Below, one piece after another: positions 17,520 to 26,423 of a stretch of 64,000 nucleotides of DNA. Both the position numbers and the translations under genes were made by a program. Source of the stretch: Micrococcus flavus. Lineage in GTDB: Bacteria > Actinomycetota > Actinomycetes > Actinomycetales > Micrococcaceae. The stretch is from NCBI RefSeq assembly GCF_014204815.1, contig NZ_JACHMC010000001.1, positions 2,418,001 through 2,482,000 of the forward strand. The letters are read 5' to 3'. Positions within the stretch are counted from its first letter, which is position 1. Every line of letters begins with the position of its first letter. The notes under the pieces are model-generated. The model had not been told where the DNA came from, ran no database searches, and was given only the letters and a program-made list of their open reading frames with translations.

Positions 17520-18311
17520 TCAGCCCTCGGTGAGGAACGCGGTGACGTCCGCGGCGAACCGCTCGGGCTCCTCGTAGGGGAGCATGTGCCCGGAGCGCTC
17601 GTAGACCTCGAACCGGGCGCCCGGCACCAGCCCGGCCACCTCGCGGCCGGACTCCGGCGGGTTCAGGCCGTCCTCGGCGCCCGAGAGCACCAGCGTGCGG
17701 GCGGTGACCGTGGGCAGGCCCGCGCGCAGGTCGAAGCCCTCGATCGACTCCTCGTTGGCTCGGCGCTCCTTGCGGGACAGGTTCTCCGCCTGGTTCACCA
17801 CGGCCAGGATCTCCCGACGCCGGTCCGCGTCGGTGGCGGAGGACCAGATGGCCTGCTGGAGGGCGGCCATCAGGTCGTCGGCGGAGGCCGTCTCCGGGTC
17901 GATGCCCGCGCGCTCGGCGGCCGTGACGGTGGACGACGTCGTCCCCGCCGCCTTGGGGCACACGAGCACCAGCCGCTGCACGTGGTCCGGCTCCTGGATG
18001 GCGGCGCGGGCCGCGATGTAAGAGCCCATGGAGTACCCGACCACGTGGGCCTCCGGGTAGCCGTAGTGCACGATCAGCTGGTTCAGGGCTGTCGCCTGGT
18101 CGTCGAGGGTGAACGCGTCCAGGCGCTCCGACTCGCCGTGGCCCAGCATGTCCGGGGCGATCACGTGGAAGCGCTCGGCGAGCCGCTCGGCGAGGGGCCG
18201 CACCGAGGCGGAGTCGCCGTGCAGGCCGTGGATCAGGAAGAGACCGGGCGCGGCGGCGTCGCCGAAGGCCTCGTAGGACAGGGTTCCGGGGTCGAGCTCG
18301 AGGGAGGGCAC
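17520..18311 (-). CDS. Alpha/beta hydrolase
   Basis: This 263-residue hydrolase has the nucleophile elbow GYSMGS, an oxyanion HGLHGDS near residue 28, a late Asp in GAEDGLNPPESG and the catalytic His in RSGHMLPYEEPE. The triad is complete and the length normal. The substrate is unknown. Start GTG 18311 is supported by TAGCCT at 18318-18323, 6 bases upstream, with no ribosome-binding site (leaderless). It ends 20 bases from the broken monooxygenase on the opposite strand. Confidence 0.88.
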   Translation of the reverse strand: MPSLELDPGTLSYEAFGDAAAPGLFLIHGLHGDSASVRPLAERLAERFHVIAPDMLGHGESERLDAFTLDDQATALNQLIVHYGYPEAHVVGYSMGSYIAARAAIQEPDHVQRLVLVCPKAAGTTSSTVTAAERAGIDPETASADDLMAALQQAIWSSATDADRRREILAVVNQAENLSRKERRANEESIEGFDLRAGLPTVTARTLVLSGAEDGLNPPESGREVAGLVPGARFEVYERSGHMLPYEEPERFAADVTAFLTEG

Positions 18312-18360
18312 CCGGAGAGGCTAGTGCACGGCTCCGGACACGCGCTGGGCGTGGAGGCCG

Positions 18361-19239
18361 TCAGGCCGGGCGCGGGGCCCGCCCGTGGTCCGCCGCGTAC
18401 GAGGCCACGGCCTCCTCCACCGAGTCCCCGTCCACCGTGAACCCGGACACGAGTGCCTCCCGCAGCCGTTCGAGCGCCCCGGCCAGGCGCTCGCCGCTCA
18501 TGCGGACGTCCGGGGAGGCGGCGCGGCGGGCGGCGTCGCGGAGCACGAGCGCGTACGGCAGCTGCGCGGCGAGCGCGAGGGACGGGTCCGACTCCCGGAA
18601 GTTGTACGTCTCCGAGTGCTGGGTGAAGTCCACCCCGACGTGCAGGACCTGCTCCGTGACGTCGTCCAGGACGCGGGAGACCGCCGCGGGGTTCCGCGCG
18701 TCGAGGCCCTCGTGCCAGCGGGCCGAGGCGAGCCCGTACAGCCCCGTGGCCAGCGCGCGACGCCGGCTCAGCGGCGGGTAGATCTGCGTGAACCACGTCA
18801 GGGCCGCCGTCAGCAGGGCGAAGCCGGTCAGGGCCTCCAGGGGGAACGCGAGCCGGATGATCGGCTGCGTGGGAACGACGTCGTCCAGGCCGAGGGTGGC
18901 CAGTCCCACGAGGGAGACGTAGACCGCCTCGGCGGGGCGGGCGTAGTCGGCCGGGTCGACGCCGGGGGAGTAGGAGAAGCCCTCCGGGACGTGCGGCAGG
19001 GAGACGAGCGCCCACCCGGTCACCTGGAACAGGACCCACATGAGGATCACCGCCACCATGGCCGCGGGCCCGATGATCCCGCCCAGCGCGTGGCCCGTGG
19101 CCCGGGAGAGCCGCCATGCGCCCGTGAGGACCAGGTCCGTGAGCGTGCCCTGCGAGCGGGGGTGCAGGAGGGCGTGGAACACGTCCTGCAGCCCCACCAC
19201 GATCAGCACGACGCCGATCAGCGTCAGCAGCACGTCCAT
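18361..19239 (-). CDS. Ion channel family protein (two-TM, potassium-channel-like)
   Basis: This 292-residue protein has an N-terminal helix (LLTLIGVVLIVVGL), further hydrophobic segments, and a re-entrant pore loop before the last helix. The loop reads VGLATLGLDDVVP where potassium channels have TVGYGD, so the filter is recognisable but altered (TLGLDD). The ~140-residue C-terminus is helical and cytoplasmic, without an obvious RCK domain. It may conduct a cation; selectivity for potassium is not established by the sequence. Confidence 0.75.
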   Translation of the reverse strand: MDVLLTLIGVVLIVVGLQDVFHALLHPRSQGTLTDLVLTGAWRLSRATGHALGGIIGPAAMVAVILMWVLFQVTGWALVSLPHVPEGFSYSPGVDPADYARPAEAVYVSLVGLATLGLDDVVPTQPIIRLAFPLEALTGFALLTAALTWFTQIYPPLSRRRALATGLYGLASARWHEGLDARNPAAVSRVLDDVTEQVLHVGVDFTQHSETYNFRESDPSLALAAQLPYALVLRDAARRAASPDVRMSGERLAGALERLREALVSGFTVDGDSVEEAVASYAADHGRAPRPA

Positions 19240-19367
19240 GCGGTCCTCGTCCCTCGAGCCGGGCGGGCCCGGGGTGCGGGCCGCGGCGGTCCGGGCGGGC
19301 CGCCGGTCTCCACCCTGCCACGGGCCCCTGCCTGCGGGCCCCTGCCGTCGCCCCCGTCTCGTCGCCC

Positions 19368-19417
19368 GGGCGCGCTACTGCCACGTAGACCGGCATCTAC
19401 GTGGCAGTGGTGCGCCC
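19368..19417. repeat. Long inverted repeat A (copy 1), hairpin with 22-base arms
   Basis: Arms at 19368-19389 and 19396-19417 pair over 22 positions with two mismatches around a 6-base loop. It lies downstream of the TusA-like gene and upstream of the ion channel. A second copy at 21057-21106 has the same architecture with compensating changes in both arms. There is no T-run, so it is not a plain terminator, though it could stall or terminate transcription. Confidence 0.8.
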
Positions 19418-19446
19418 AGGCGAAGGCGGAGCGAGGCGCAGGGCGG

Positions 19447-19674
19447 TCAGGCCTTCTTCACCGTGATGGTCCACTCCGCGGCGCCGCGCTTGGTGAAGTC
19501 CGTGACCTCGTGGCCGTTCTCCGCGGCCCAGCGGGGCAGGGAGTCGGTGGCCTGGGTGCAGTCGAAGTCGATGACGAGCTCGTCCCCGGAGGGGATCTGC
19601 CGCATCGCCTGGGTGGCCTCGACGAGCGGGAAGGGGCAGACCTGGCCGTCGGTCTCGAGCAGGTGCTTCGCCAT
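19447..19674 (-). CDS. TusA-like sulfurtransferase (YeeD/TsuB type)
   Basis: This 75-residue protein has the TusA CPxP motif (GQVCPFPLVEA, Cys13) in the right place and the DFDCTQATDSLP strand-loop. TusA proteins relay persulfide sulfur. Immediately upstream on the same strand is a YeeE-type thiosulfate transporter, and in Escherichia coli the equivalent pair (TsuA/TsuB) takes up thiosulfate. The pair probably works together at the membrane. AAGGAG before ATG supports the start. Confidence 0.9.
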   Translation of the reverse strand: MAKHLLETDGQVCPFPLVEATQAMRQIPSGDELVIDFDCTQATDSLPRWAAENGHEVTDFTKRGAAEWTITVKKA

Positions 19675-19761
19675 GGTGGTGTCTCCTTGTGTTCTGCGGT
19701 CCCATGGTTGCGGGCCCAGCGGGGGTGTCAGGGGTGTGGATGGTGTCGCTCGTGCGGCGGC

Positions 19762-20922
19762 TCAGCCGATCGGCGTGAGCTTCACCGGACGCGGGGCGTC
19801 GTCGAGGGTGCTGTCCGAGCCGAGGACCGCGCCGGCGTCCGCCGCGGCGCCCTCGGCGGAGGTGAGGCCGGCGCCGGAGCCGCCGACCGGCGTCGTGCCC
19901 TTGCCCTTGTGGTTCAGAATGAAGATCTTGGCGGCCAGGCCGGTGCCGAGCACCATGAACACCAGCGCGGTCCAGCCCTGGAAGCTGAAGGTGGCGGTGT
20001 CGACCATCGCGTTGCCGATGGTGCAGCCGCCGGCCCACGCGGCGCCCCAGCCCATGCCGACGCCGCCGACGATCGAGCGGACGGTGGTGCGAGCGTCGGG
20101 GACGCGGATGCGGAACTCCCCGGAGGCCTTCGCCGCGACGAACGAGCCGATCAGCAGGCCCGTGACCATGAGCACGCCCCAGTCCACGAGCGCCATGTCC
20201 CCGGTGCCCAGGAACGCGCCGATGTTCGCGGACGGGCCGGTGATGCCCAGGCCGGACTCGCGGCCGGTGGCCCAGGACAGCGGCCACGCGGCGATCGCGA
20301 GGACGCCGATGATCGCGGCCGTGACGAACGGGTGCCACGCCTTCTCGGTGAGCACATGCGCCAGACCCGTCTTCGAGGCGGGCAGACGGAAGCGCGTCAT
20401 GGCCGCCTCGCGGCGCAGGTGATGACGCACGGCCAGGCCGACGCCGGCCACGAGCAGCGCCACGAACACCCACGGGGAGAGCCCGGTCAGCTGCTGGAAC
20501 GAGCCGGTCTGCGTCTCCACCGAGCGCACCGCCTCCGTGGTGCCGGCCAGCGGGCCCTTGCGGAACGCCGTCGCCCCCACGATGTAGAAGATCAGCGCGA
20601 ACCAGGAGCCCACGAGGCCCTCGCCGGCGCGGTAGTACGTGCCGGTGGCGCAGCCGCCGGCGAGGACGATCGAGAAGCCGAAGATCAGGCCGCCGATGAT
20701 CGTGCCGAGCCACGGGAACGTGTCCGGGGCCAGGGAGATGACCCCGAGCGCGTCCAGGGCGAACACGCCCACGGACTGGATCGCCACGATCACCATGAAC
20801 GCGGTGAACCAGCGGGTGGAGCGGATGGTGAACAGGTCACGGAAGGCGCCCGTGACGCAGAAGCGCCCGCGCTGGAACACGAAGCCCAGGACGAGGCCGA
20901 GGAGCAGGCCGGTGAGGATCAT
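19762..20922 (-). CDS. YeeE/YedE family thiosulfate transporter (TsuA-like)
   Basis: This 386-residue polytopic membrane protein has the three cysteine-bearing signatures of thiosulfate channels: RGRFCVTG at the start, AGGCATGTYYRAGEG about a quarter of the way in, and AGGCTIGNA near the end. In the TsuA family these cysteines relay thiosulfate through the pore. Start ATG 20922 opens directly on the first membrane helix. It precedes the TusA-like gene by 87 bases and both point away from a PLP trans-sulfuration gene. Confidence 0.92.
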   Translation of the reverse strand: MILTGLLLGLVLGFVFQRGRFCVTGAFRDLFTIRSTRWFTAFMVIVAIQSVGVFALDALGVISLAPDTFPWLGTIIGGLIFGFSIVLAGGCATGTYYRAGEGLVGSWFALIFYIVGATAFRKGPLAGTTEAVRSVETQTGSFQQLTGLSPWVFVALLVAGVGLAVRHHLRREAAMTRFRLPASKTGLAHVLTEKAWHPFVTAAIIGVLAIAAWPLSWATGRESGLGITGPSANIGAFLGTGDMALVDWGVLMVTGLLIGSFVAAKASGEFRIRVPDARTTVRSIVGGVGMGWGAAWAGGCTIGNAMVDTATFSFQGWTALVFMVLGTGLAAKIFILNHKGKGTTPVGGSGAGLTSAEGAAADAGAVLGSDSTLDDAPRPVKLTPIG

Positions 20923-21056
20923 GGGACCGCGTGCGGCCCGGCGGAGCGAGCCCACGCGCAACCCGGGGCAACGCGAGGACATGCGGGGCAACACGGGGCG
21001 GTCGGTCGTGTGGGGGAGGACCATCCCTGGCCCCGGGGGCGGGGTCTGGGTCCCCG

Positions 21057-21106
21057 GGGCGCACTACCACCACGTAGACCCGCATCTACGTGGTGGTAGT
21101 GCGCCC
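21057..21106. repeat. Long inverted repeat A (copy 2), perfect 22-bp stem
   Basis: Arms 21057-21078 and 21085-21106 are perfectly complementary over 22 bases with a 6-base loop. It lies between divergent genes (TsuA-like and the PLP enzyme), 135 bases above the TsuA start, so it cannot be a normal terminator. Compared with copy 1 (19368-19417) the centre CACGTAGA/TCTACGTG is identical and the next positions differ with matching changes in both arms. This supports selection on the hairpin. Confidence 0.8.
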
Positions 21107-21128
21107 GGGCCGGAGCACAATGGGCCGC

Positions 21129-22274
21129 ATGACCCCGCCCGAGCCCACGACGCCGCCCCCCGCCGTCCCCGCCTTCGCCCCCGTCCTGCACCACCGCACG
21201 GAGCACCTGACGCCCGGCGAGCCGATCGCCGCGCCCATGGTCAGCGCGAGCACGTTCGCGGTCCCCGGGGATCCGACGACGTCGGGCGCGGCCTACCAGT
21301 ACGCGCGCTGGGACCAGCCCACGTGGACCGTCCTGGAGCAGTCCCTCGCCGCGCTCGAGGGCGCCCCCACGCTCGCGTTCCCCTCCGGCATGGGCGCCAT
21401 CGCCGCGGTCCTGATGCCCCTGCTCTCCGCCGGCGACCGCGTCCTCCTGCCCTCCGACGGCTACGGCGCCGTCCGCCAGCTCGCCGACGCGTTCCTCACC
21501 CCCCGCGGGGTCCAGGTCGAGTACGTCCCGACGTCGGAGGTCGCCTTCCGCGACCTCGCCGGCGTCCGCCTGGTCCACCTCGAGACCCCCTCGAACCCGG
21601 GGCTGCGCGTGTGCGACGTCGCCGCCGTGGCCGAGCGGGCGCACGCGGCGGGGGCGCTCGTCGTCGTGGACAACACCACTCTCACCGCGCTGGGTCAGCG
21701 GCCGCTCGAGTTGGGCGCGGACGTCGTCGTCAGCTCGGACACCAAGGCCGTCAACGGGCACTCGGACGCCCTCGGCGGGCACGTCTCCACGCGGGATGAG
21801 GCCGTCCTGGAGCGCGTGCGGCAGTGGCGGACCCTGGTGGGCGGGATTCCCGGCGCGCACGAGGCGTGGCTCATCCACCGCGGCCTGGAGACCCTCGAGG
21901 TGCGCCTGTCCCGCATGTGCACCTCGGCGCAGGCGCTCGCGGAGCTGTTCGCGTCCCACCCCGCGGTGGAGTCCGTCGCGTACCCGGGGCTACCGGACCA
22001 CCCGGACCGCGACGTCGTCGCGCACCAGATGCGCCTCGGCGGCCCGCTCGTGGCCGTCACCTTCGCCGACGAGGCCACGGCCGAGCGGTTCATCGCGGAC
22101 ATGCGCTGGATGGTGCCCGCGACGAGCTTCGGCGGCACCCACACCTCGGCGGAGCGGCGCGCCCGTTGGGGCGACGACGTCACGCCCGGCTTCGTGCGCG
22201 TGGCGGTGGGCTGCGAGCCGACCGAGGAGCTGCTCACCGAGGCGCGGCGGGTGCTGGACGCGCTCGCGGCCTGA
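21129..22274 (+). CDS. PLP-dependent trans-sulfuration enzyme (cystathionine gamma-lyase/synthase family)
   Basis: This 381-residue protein belongs to the Cys/Met metabolism PLP family (MetB, MetC, MetY, MGL). The PLP lysine is Lys206 in SSDTKAVNGHSDA, and YARWDQPTW, FPSGMGAI and LETPSNPGL match conserved active-site loops. It could make or cleave cystathionine, or act on methionine; the sequence alone does not decide. The adjacent thiosulfate uptake genes suggest sulfur assimilation. The start is ATG 21129; ATG 21120 in the same frame is possible. No Shine-Dalgarno is seen. Confidence 0.88.
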   Translation: MTPPEPTTPPPAVPAFAPVLHHRTEHLTPGEPIAAPMVSASTFAVPGDPTTSGAAYQYARWDQPTWTVLEQSLAALEGAPTLAFPSGMGAIAAVLMPLLSAGDRVLLPSDGYGAVRQLADAFLTPRGVQVEYVPTSEVAFRDLAGVRLVHLETPSNPGLRVCDVAAVAERAHAAGALVVVDNTTLTALGQRPLELGADVVVSSDTKAVNGHSDALGGHVSTRDEAVLERVRQWRTLVGGIPGAHEAWLIHRGLETLEVRLSRMCTSAQALAELFASHPAVESVAYPGLPDHPDRDVVAHQMRLGGPLVAVTFADEATAERFIADMRWMVPATSFGGTHTSAERRARWGDDVTPGFVRVAVGCEPTEELLTEARRVLDALAA

Positions 22275-22305
22275 GGCCGGCCCCCCACCCCGCGCCACCT
22301 CGCCT

Positions 22306-22386
22306 CCCACGAATCGACTGCACTTCTGACCCTTCTCAGCCCCGGATCGAGCTCCAGAAGGGTCAGAAGAGCAGTCGATTCGTGGG
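22306..22386. repeat. Palindromic repeat B, copy 1
   Basis: Arms 22306-22336 and 22356-22386 pair over 31 bases with a single mismatch around a 19-base loop. It lies between convergent genes (PLP enzyme and the DUF/Pr6Pr-like membrane protein). Two related copies occur at 23170-23242 and 37072-37146, all with a 19-base loop. Confidence 0.85.
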
Positions 22387-22427
22387 GAGGTGGGAGCCGG
22401 GGGAAGGAGCGGGCGGGGAATGAGGCG

Positions 22428-23150
22428 TCATGGCCGCGGCGGGAACATGACCCCGACGCCGGCCCGCGCCAGCAGCGCGTCCGCCACCCGGAGCAGAGCC
22501 GCGACGGCCACGAAGAACACCAGGATCGCTGCGATATAGACCGCCACCCCGCCGTAGCCCAGCCGTGGCACGTCGAGGATCGTGTACGGGTACCAGTCGA
22601 TCCACGGCCCGCGCAGCAGCGTGAACGCGAGCCAGGCCAGCGGGATGACCGTGGACAGCCCCACCACCCGCCACGTGATCTGTCGCCGCGGCCCGAACAC
22701 GGCCCACAGGATCGGCGTGAGGATCGGCGTCACGATGTGCTGGACCGTGTCGTTGAGCTCCTCGACGGCGGTCTCCGGCGCGGCGTCCCGCAGCAGCAGG
22801 TTGAACACCACTCCCGTGATCACGATGCACGCCACGCCGGTGACCCGCAACACCCGGAACAGCGTGGACGGGCGGTCCAGGCGCACCGCCAGCAGCAGCG
22901 ACGTGATCCCCACCAGGAAGTTCGAGAGGAACGTGAAGTAGGTCGGCTGGTTGAGCATGTGCTCCCAGCCGGCGTGGAGGACACCGGAGTAGCCGGCGCC
23001 CGCAGGCACCGTTGAGGTCTTCCACGAGCCGATCCACAGGGAGAGGAGGTTGCCGCCGAGGGACAGCGCCGCCGCCACGGAGAAGGCGAGACGCGCCGCC
23101 GTCGTGAACGGGGAGCGGGTGCGCGGGGCGGGGGCCGGTGTGTGCCGCAT
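22428..23150 (-). CDS. Pr6Pr-like integral membrane protein
   Basis: This 240-residue protein has six to seven hydrophobic helices. YFTFLSNFLVG, DTVQHIVTPILTPILW, and WIDWYPYTILDVPRLGYGG resemble the conserved parts of Pr6Pr (FAR-17a/AIG1-like) membrane proteins. No function is established. ATG 23150 is preferred over an in-frame upstream start because GAGGAT lies 6 bases upstream in the usual position for a leaderless -10, though this match is weak. It is flanked on both sides by copies of palindromic repeat B. Confidence 0.78.
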   Translation of the reverse strand: MRHTPAPAPRTRSPFTTAARLAFSVAAALSLGGNLLSLWIGSWKTSTVPAGAGYSGVLHAGWEHMLNQPTYFTFLSNFLVGITSLLLAVRLDRPSTLFRVLRVTGVACIVITGVVFNLLLRDAAPETAVEELNDTVQHIVTPILTPILWAVFGPRRQITWRVVGLSTVIPLAWLAFTLLRGPWIDWYPYTILDVPRLGYGGVAVYIAAILVFFVAVAALLRVADALLARAGVGVMFPPRP

Positions 23151-23169
23151 GCGCCCATCCTCCCCCACG

Positions 23170-23242
23170 CGGATCGACTGCACTTCCGACCGTTCTCAGA
23201 CCCCGATCCGGCCTCAGAAGGGTCAGAACTGCAGTGGATTCG
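23170..23242. repeat. Palindromic repeat B, copy 2
   Basis: Arms 23170-23196 and 23216-23242 pair over 27 positions with five mismatches around a 19-base loop. It lies between divergent genes (membrane protein and SDR). The loop sequence is partly shared with copy 1. Confidence 0.8.
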
Positions 23243-23360
23243 CCGAGGGGGGCGGCGGCCGGCCCGACGGCGGGCCCTCGCCGGACCCCGACCGCGGCTT
23301 CTACGCTTGGAGGCGCCGGCGCGGCCCTCGCCCGTCGGCCGAACGAGACCAGGAGGAACC

Positions 23361-24281
23361 ATGGCGTCCCAGGACACCCACACCACCACCACCGACCAGC
23401 TGACCCTGCAGGACCCGGTGACGCGCTACCCGGCCATCACCCCGCCGGAGCAGTCGCTGCCCGGCACCGGCCTGGACGCGGAGATGACCCCGAAGGCGGA
23501 CCTCGGCGAGCACTCCTACCGCGGCACCGGCCGGCTCGAGGGTCGCAAGGCGCTCATCACCGGCGGCGACTCCGGCATCGGCGCGGCCACCGCCATCGCC
23601 TTCGCGCGCGAGGGCGCCGACGTGGTCATCACCGGCCTGCCGGAGGAGGAGAAGGACGCCCAGCACGTCAAGGAGGTCGTCGAGGCGGAGGGCCGCACGT
23701 GCGCCGTGATCCTCGGCGACCTGCGGGACAAGCAGTTCTGCAAGGACCTCGTGGCCCAGGCGGTCGAGGCCCTCGGCGGCCTGGACATCCTCGTCAACAA
23801 CGGCGGCAAGCAGGTAGCCCAGGAGTCCATCGAGGACATCGACGACGAGCAGCTCGAGGCGACCTTCGACGTCAACATCCTCGCCCAGTTCCGCCTGGTC
23901 AAGGCGGCGCTGCCGCACCTGAAGCCGGGCGCCTCGATCATCAACACGACCTCCGTGGTGACCTACCACGCCCCCGAGGTCCTGGTGGACTACTCCGCCA
24001 CGAAGGCCGCCATCAACACGTTCACCAAGTCCCTCGCCCAGCAGCTGGCGCCGAAGGGCATCCGGGTGAACGCCGTGGCGCCCGGCCCCATCTGGACGCC
24101 GCTGCAGCCCTCGGGCGGCCAGCAGCCCGAGGACCTGCCGGAGTTCGGCAAGGCCACCCCGCTGGGCCGCGCCGGCCAGCCGACCGAGCTCGCCCCGGCC
24201 TACGTGTTCCTGGCCTCCCCGGAGTCCTCGTACGTGGTGGGCGCGACCATCCCGGTGACCGGGGGCATGCCGACCCCGTGA
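23361..24281 (+). CDS. SDR family oxidoreductase (YghA/YhdF type)
   Basis: This 306-residue short-chain dehydrogenase has an extra N-terminal ~55 residues (QDPVTRYPAITPPEQ) typical of the general-stress YghA/YhdF group. The NAD(P) loop TGGDSGIG, the NNGGKQ motif, the active-site YSATK and the final VTGGMPTP are all intact. Its substrate is unknown; relatives are stress-induced. AGGAGG at the usual distance fixes the start. A flavoprotein monooxygenase overlaps its stop codon. Confidence 0.92.
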   Translation: MASQDTHTTTTDQLTLQDPVTRYPAITPPEQSLPGTGLDAEMTPKADLGEHSYRGTGRLEGRKALITGGDSGIGAATAIAFAREGADVVITGLPEEEKDAQHVKEVVEAEGRTCAVILGDLRDKQFCKDLVAQAVEALGGLDILVNNGGKQVAQESIEDIDDEQLEATFDVNILAQFRLVKAALPHLKPGASIINTTSVVTYHAPEVLVDYSATKAAINTFTKSLAQQLAPKGIRVNAVAPGPIWTPLQPSGGQQPEDLPEFGKATPLGRAGQPTELAPAYVFLASPESSYVVGATIPVTGGMPTP

Positions 24282-25441
24282 CGCCCCTCGCCCCGGACGT
24301 CCCCGCCCGCGCGTCGCCGGCCTCCGCCGGCGACGCGCGGCGCGTGGACGTCCTGGTCGTCGGCGGGGGACAGGCCGGCCTCGCGGCCGGCTACCACCTG
24401 CACCGCCTGGCCCGGGACGCCGCGCGCGGCCGGGGCGGGACGGCCCCGAGCGTCGCGATCCTCGACGCAGCCGAGGCCCCGGGCGGGTCCTGGCGCCACT
24501 ACTGGGACTCGCTCGCCCTGTTCTCCCCGGCGGAGACCAGCTCGCTGCCGGGCTGGCGGATGCCGGCGTGGCCCGGGCCCGGCACCCCGTCCGCGGACCA
24601 CGTGGTGGCCTACCTGACCGAGTACGAGCGCCGCTACGAGCTGCCCGTGCACCGGCCCGTCACCGTCCTGGAGGTGGCGGACGCCCCGGATGGCGGCTTC
24701 GCCGTGCGCACGGACCGCGGCGACTGGCACGCCCGCGCCGTGATCTCCGCGACCGGCACGTGGTCCCGCCCCTTCCGGCCGCACCTGCCCGGCGTGGGGG
24801 AGTTCGCCGGTCGGCTCCTGCACACCGTGGACTACCGCCGCGCGGAGGACTTCACGGGGCAGCGGGTGCTGGTGGTGGGCGGCGGCAACTCCGGCGCGCA
24901 GATCGCCGCGGACCTCACGCGGACGGCCCGCTCCCTCGTCTGGGCCACGCGCCGACCGCCCCGGTGGATGCCCGACGACGTCGACGGCGCCGCGCTCTTC
25001 CGCGCCGCCACCGCGCGGGTCCGGTCCCTGGCCGGAGGTCCCGAGGCGGAGGGCGTCGGGGCGCTCGGGGACATCGTGGTCCTGCCGCCGGTGCGCCGCG
25101 CCCGTGACGCCGGCCTGCTCGAGGCCCGCCCGATGCCCGAGCGGCTGACCGCGGACGGCGCCGTGTGGGCGGACGGCACGCACGAGCCCCTCGATGCCGT
25201 GGTCTGGTGCACCGGGTTCCGCCCCGCGCTCGGCCACCTGCGCCCGCTCGGCCTCACCCGGCATGGGGACGTCCCCGCCACGGCCGACGCGCCGCCGACC
25301 GCGTCCGCGGACCGGCCCGGGCTCTTCCTGCTCGGCTACGGCGACTGGTGCGGCCCGGCGTCGGCCACCCTCGTGGGGGTCGGCGGACCCGCCCGCGCCA
25401 CCGTGGCGGCCGCGACCGAGCACCTGCGCGCGGCCACCTGA
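24278..25441 (+). CDS. Flavin-dependent monooxygenase (FMO/BVMO-like)
   Basis: This 387-residue protein has an N-terminal FAD fold (VLVVGGGQAGLAAGYH), a WRHYWDSL segment, the FxGxxxHTxxY signature (FAGRLLHTVDY), and a second Rossmann for NADPH (VLVVGGGNSGAQIAADL). It probably oxygenates a small lipophilic or sulfur compound, or is a CzcO-like oxidoreductase. GTG at 24278 overlaps the SDR stop (GTGA), which couples the two genes translationally. Together they may form a two-step oxidation module, which is inference. Confidence 0.88.
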   Translation: MTPLAPDVPARASPASAGDARRVDVLVVGGGQAGLAAGYHLHRLARDAARGRGGTAPSVAILDAAEAPGGSWRHYWDSLALFSPAETSSLPGWRMPAWPGPGTPSADHVVAYLTEYERRYELPVHRPVTVLEVADAPDGGFAVRTDRGDWHARAVISATGTWSRPFRPHLPGVGEFAGRLLHTVDYRRAEDFTGQRVLVVGGGNSGAQIAADLTRTARSLVWATRRPPRWMPDDVDGAALFRAATARVRSLAGGPEAEGVGALGDIVVLPPVRRARDAGLLEARPMPERLTADGAVWADGTHEPLDAVVWCTGFRPALGHLRPLGLTRHGDVPATADAPPTASADRPGLFLLGYGDWCGPASATLVGVGGPARATVAAATEHLRAAT

Positions 25442-25613
25442 GCCGAGGCATCCGTTCACGTCGCCCACCCCTCGACGCGCGATCCAGCGCGCCCCTATCC
25501 TGGCGGACCAGGCGTCGGAGCGCGGCCTGAGCCCCCGGCCGGCCGCGCCCCCTCCCGCGATCCCGCGGCGCCGCCCCGCCCGATGCTCCCCGACCCCCTG
25601 GAGTCCGTTCCCC

Positions 25614-26423
25614 ATGATCCGGTTCGAGCACGTGGGCAAGACGTTCCCGGACGGCACCTGCGCCGTCGAGGACTTCAGCCTCGAGGTCCCGTCCCACACC
25701 ACCACCGTCCTGCTGGGCTCCTCGGGCTGCGGCAAGACCACGCTCATGCAGATGGTCAACCGGATGGTGGACCCCACGGCCGGCCGCGTCCTGATCGACG
25801 ACGACGACGTCGCCTCCCTGGATCCCGTGAAGCTGCGCCGCCGGATCGGCTACGTCATGCAGAACGCCGGCCTGCTGCCGCACCGCACCGTGCTGGACAA
25901 CGTCCTCACCGTGCCGCGCCTGACCGGCCGCGCCTCCGCCGCGGATCGGGCCCGCGCGCAGGAGCTGCTCGAGCTCGTGGGCCTGTCCCCGGCGCTGGCC
26001 AAGCGCTACCCCGCGCAGCTCTCCGGCGGCCAGCGCCAGCGCGTGGGCGTGGCCCGCGCCCTCGCGCCGGATCCCGACGTGCTGCTCATGGACGAGCCGT
26101 TCAGCGCCGTCGACCCGGTGGTCCGCTCCGAGCTGCAGGCCGAGATGCTCCGCATCCAGCGCGAGCTCGCCAAGACCGTCCTGTTCGTCACGCACGACGT
26201 GGACGAGGCCGTCCTCCTCGGCGACGAGGTCCTCGTGCTGCGCGAGGGCGCCCGGATCGCGCAGCAGGGCCCGGGGGAGGAGATCCTCCTGCACCCGGCC
26301 TCGGACTTCGTGCGCTCCTTCGTGGGCGGGGACCGCCGCCGCCTGCACGTGGAGGAACGGGCCGGCACCCCCACCGTGGTGGACGCCGCCGGGCGCGTGG
26401 CCGGGACGCTGGAGGCCCGATGA
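25614..26423 (+). CDS. Osmoprotectant ABC transporter ATP-binding protein (OpuCA/ProV-like)
   Basis: This 269-residue ATPase has Walker A GSSGCGKT (35-42), signature LSGGQRQR, Walker B VLLMDEP and the H-loop THD. It lacks the C-terminal CBS pair found in many OpuCA proteins, so ionic-strength sensing by that domain is absent. It starts the operon with two permeases and a binding protein of the QAT (glycine betaine/choline) family. The ATG at 25614 is the best fit to the domain start. Confidence 0.93.
   Translation: MIRFEHVGKTFPDGTCAVEDFSLEVPSHTTTVLLGSSGCGKTTLMQMVNRMVDPTAGRVLIDDDDVASLDPVKLRRRIGYVMQNAGLLPHRTVLDNVLTVPRLTGRASAADRARAQELLELVGLSPALAKRYPAQLSGGQRQRVGVARALAPDPDVLLMDEPFSAVDPVVRSELQAEMLRIQRELAKTVLFVTHDVDEAVLLGDEVLVLREGARIAQQGPGEEILLHPASDFVRSFVGGDRRRLHVEERAGTPTVVDAAGRVAGTLEAR

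Noticed and set aside
19368-21106. Hairpins A as plain terminators
   Set aside because: Copy 2 lies between divergent promoters and neither has a T-run.
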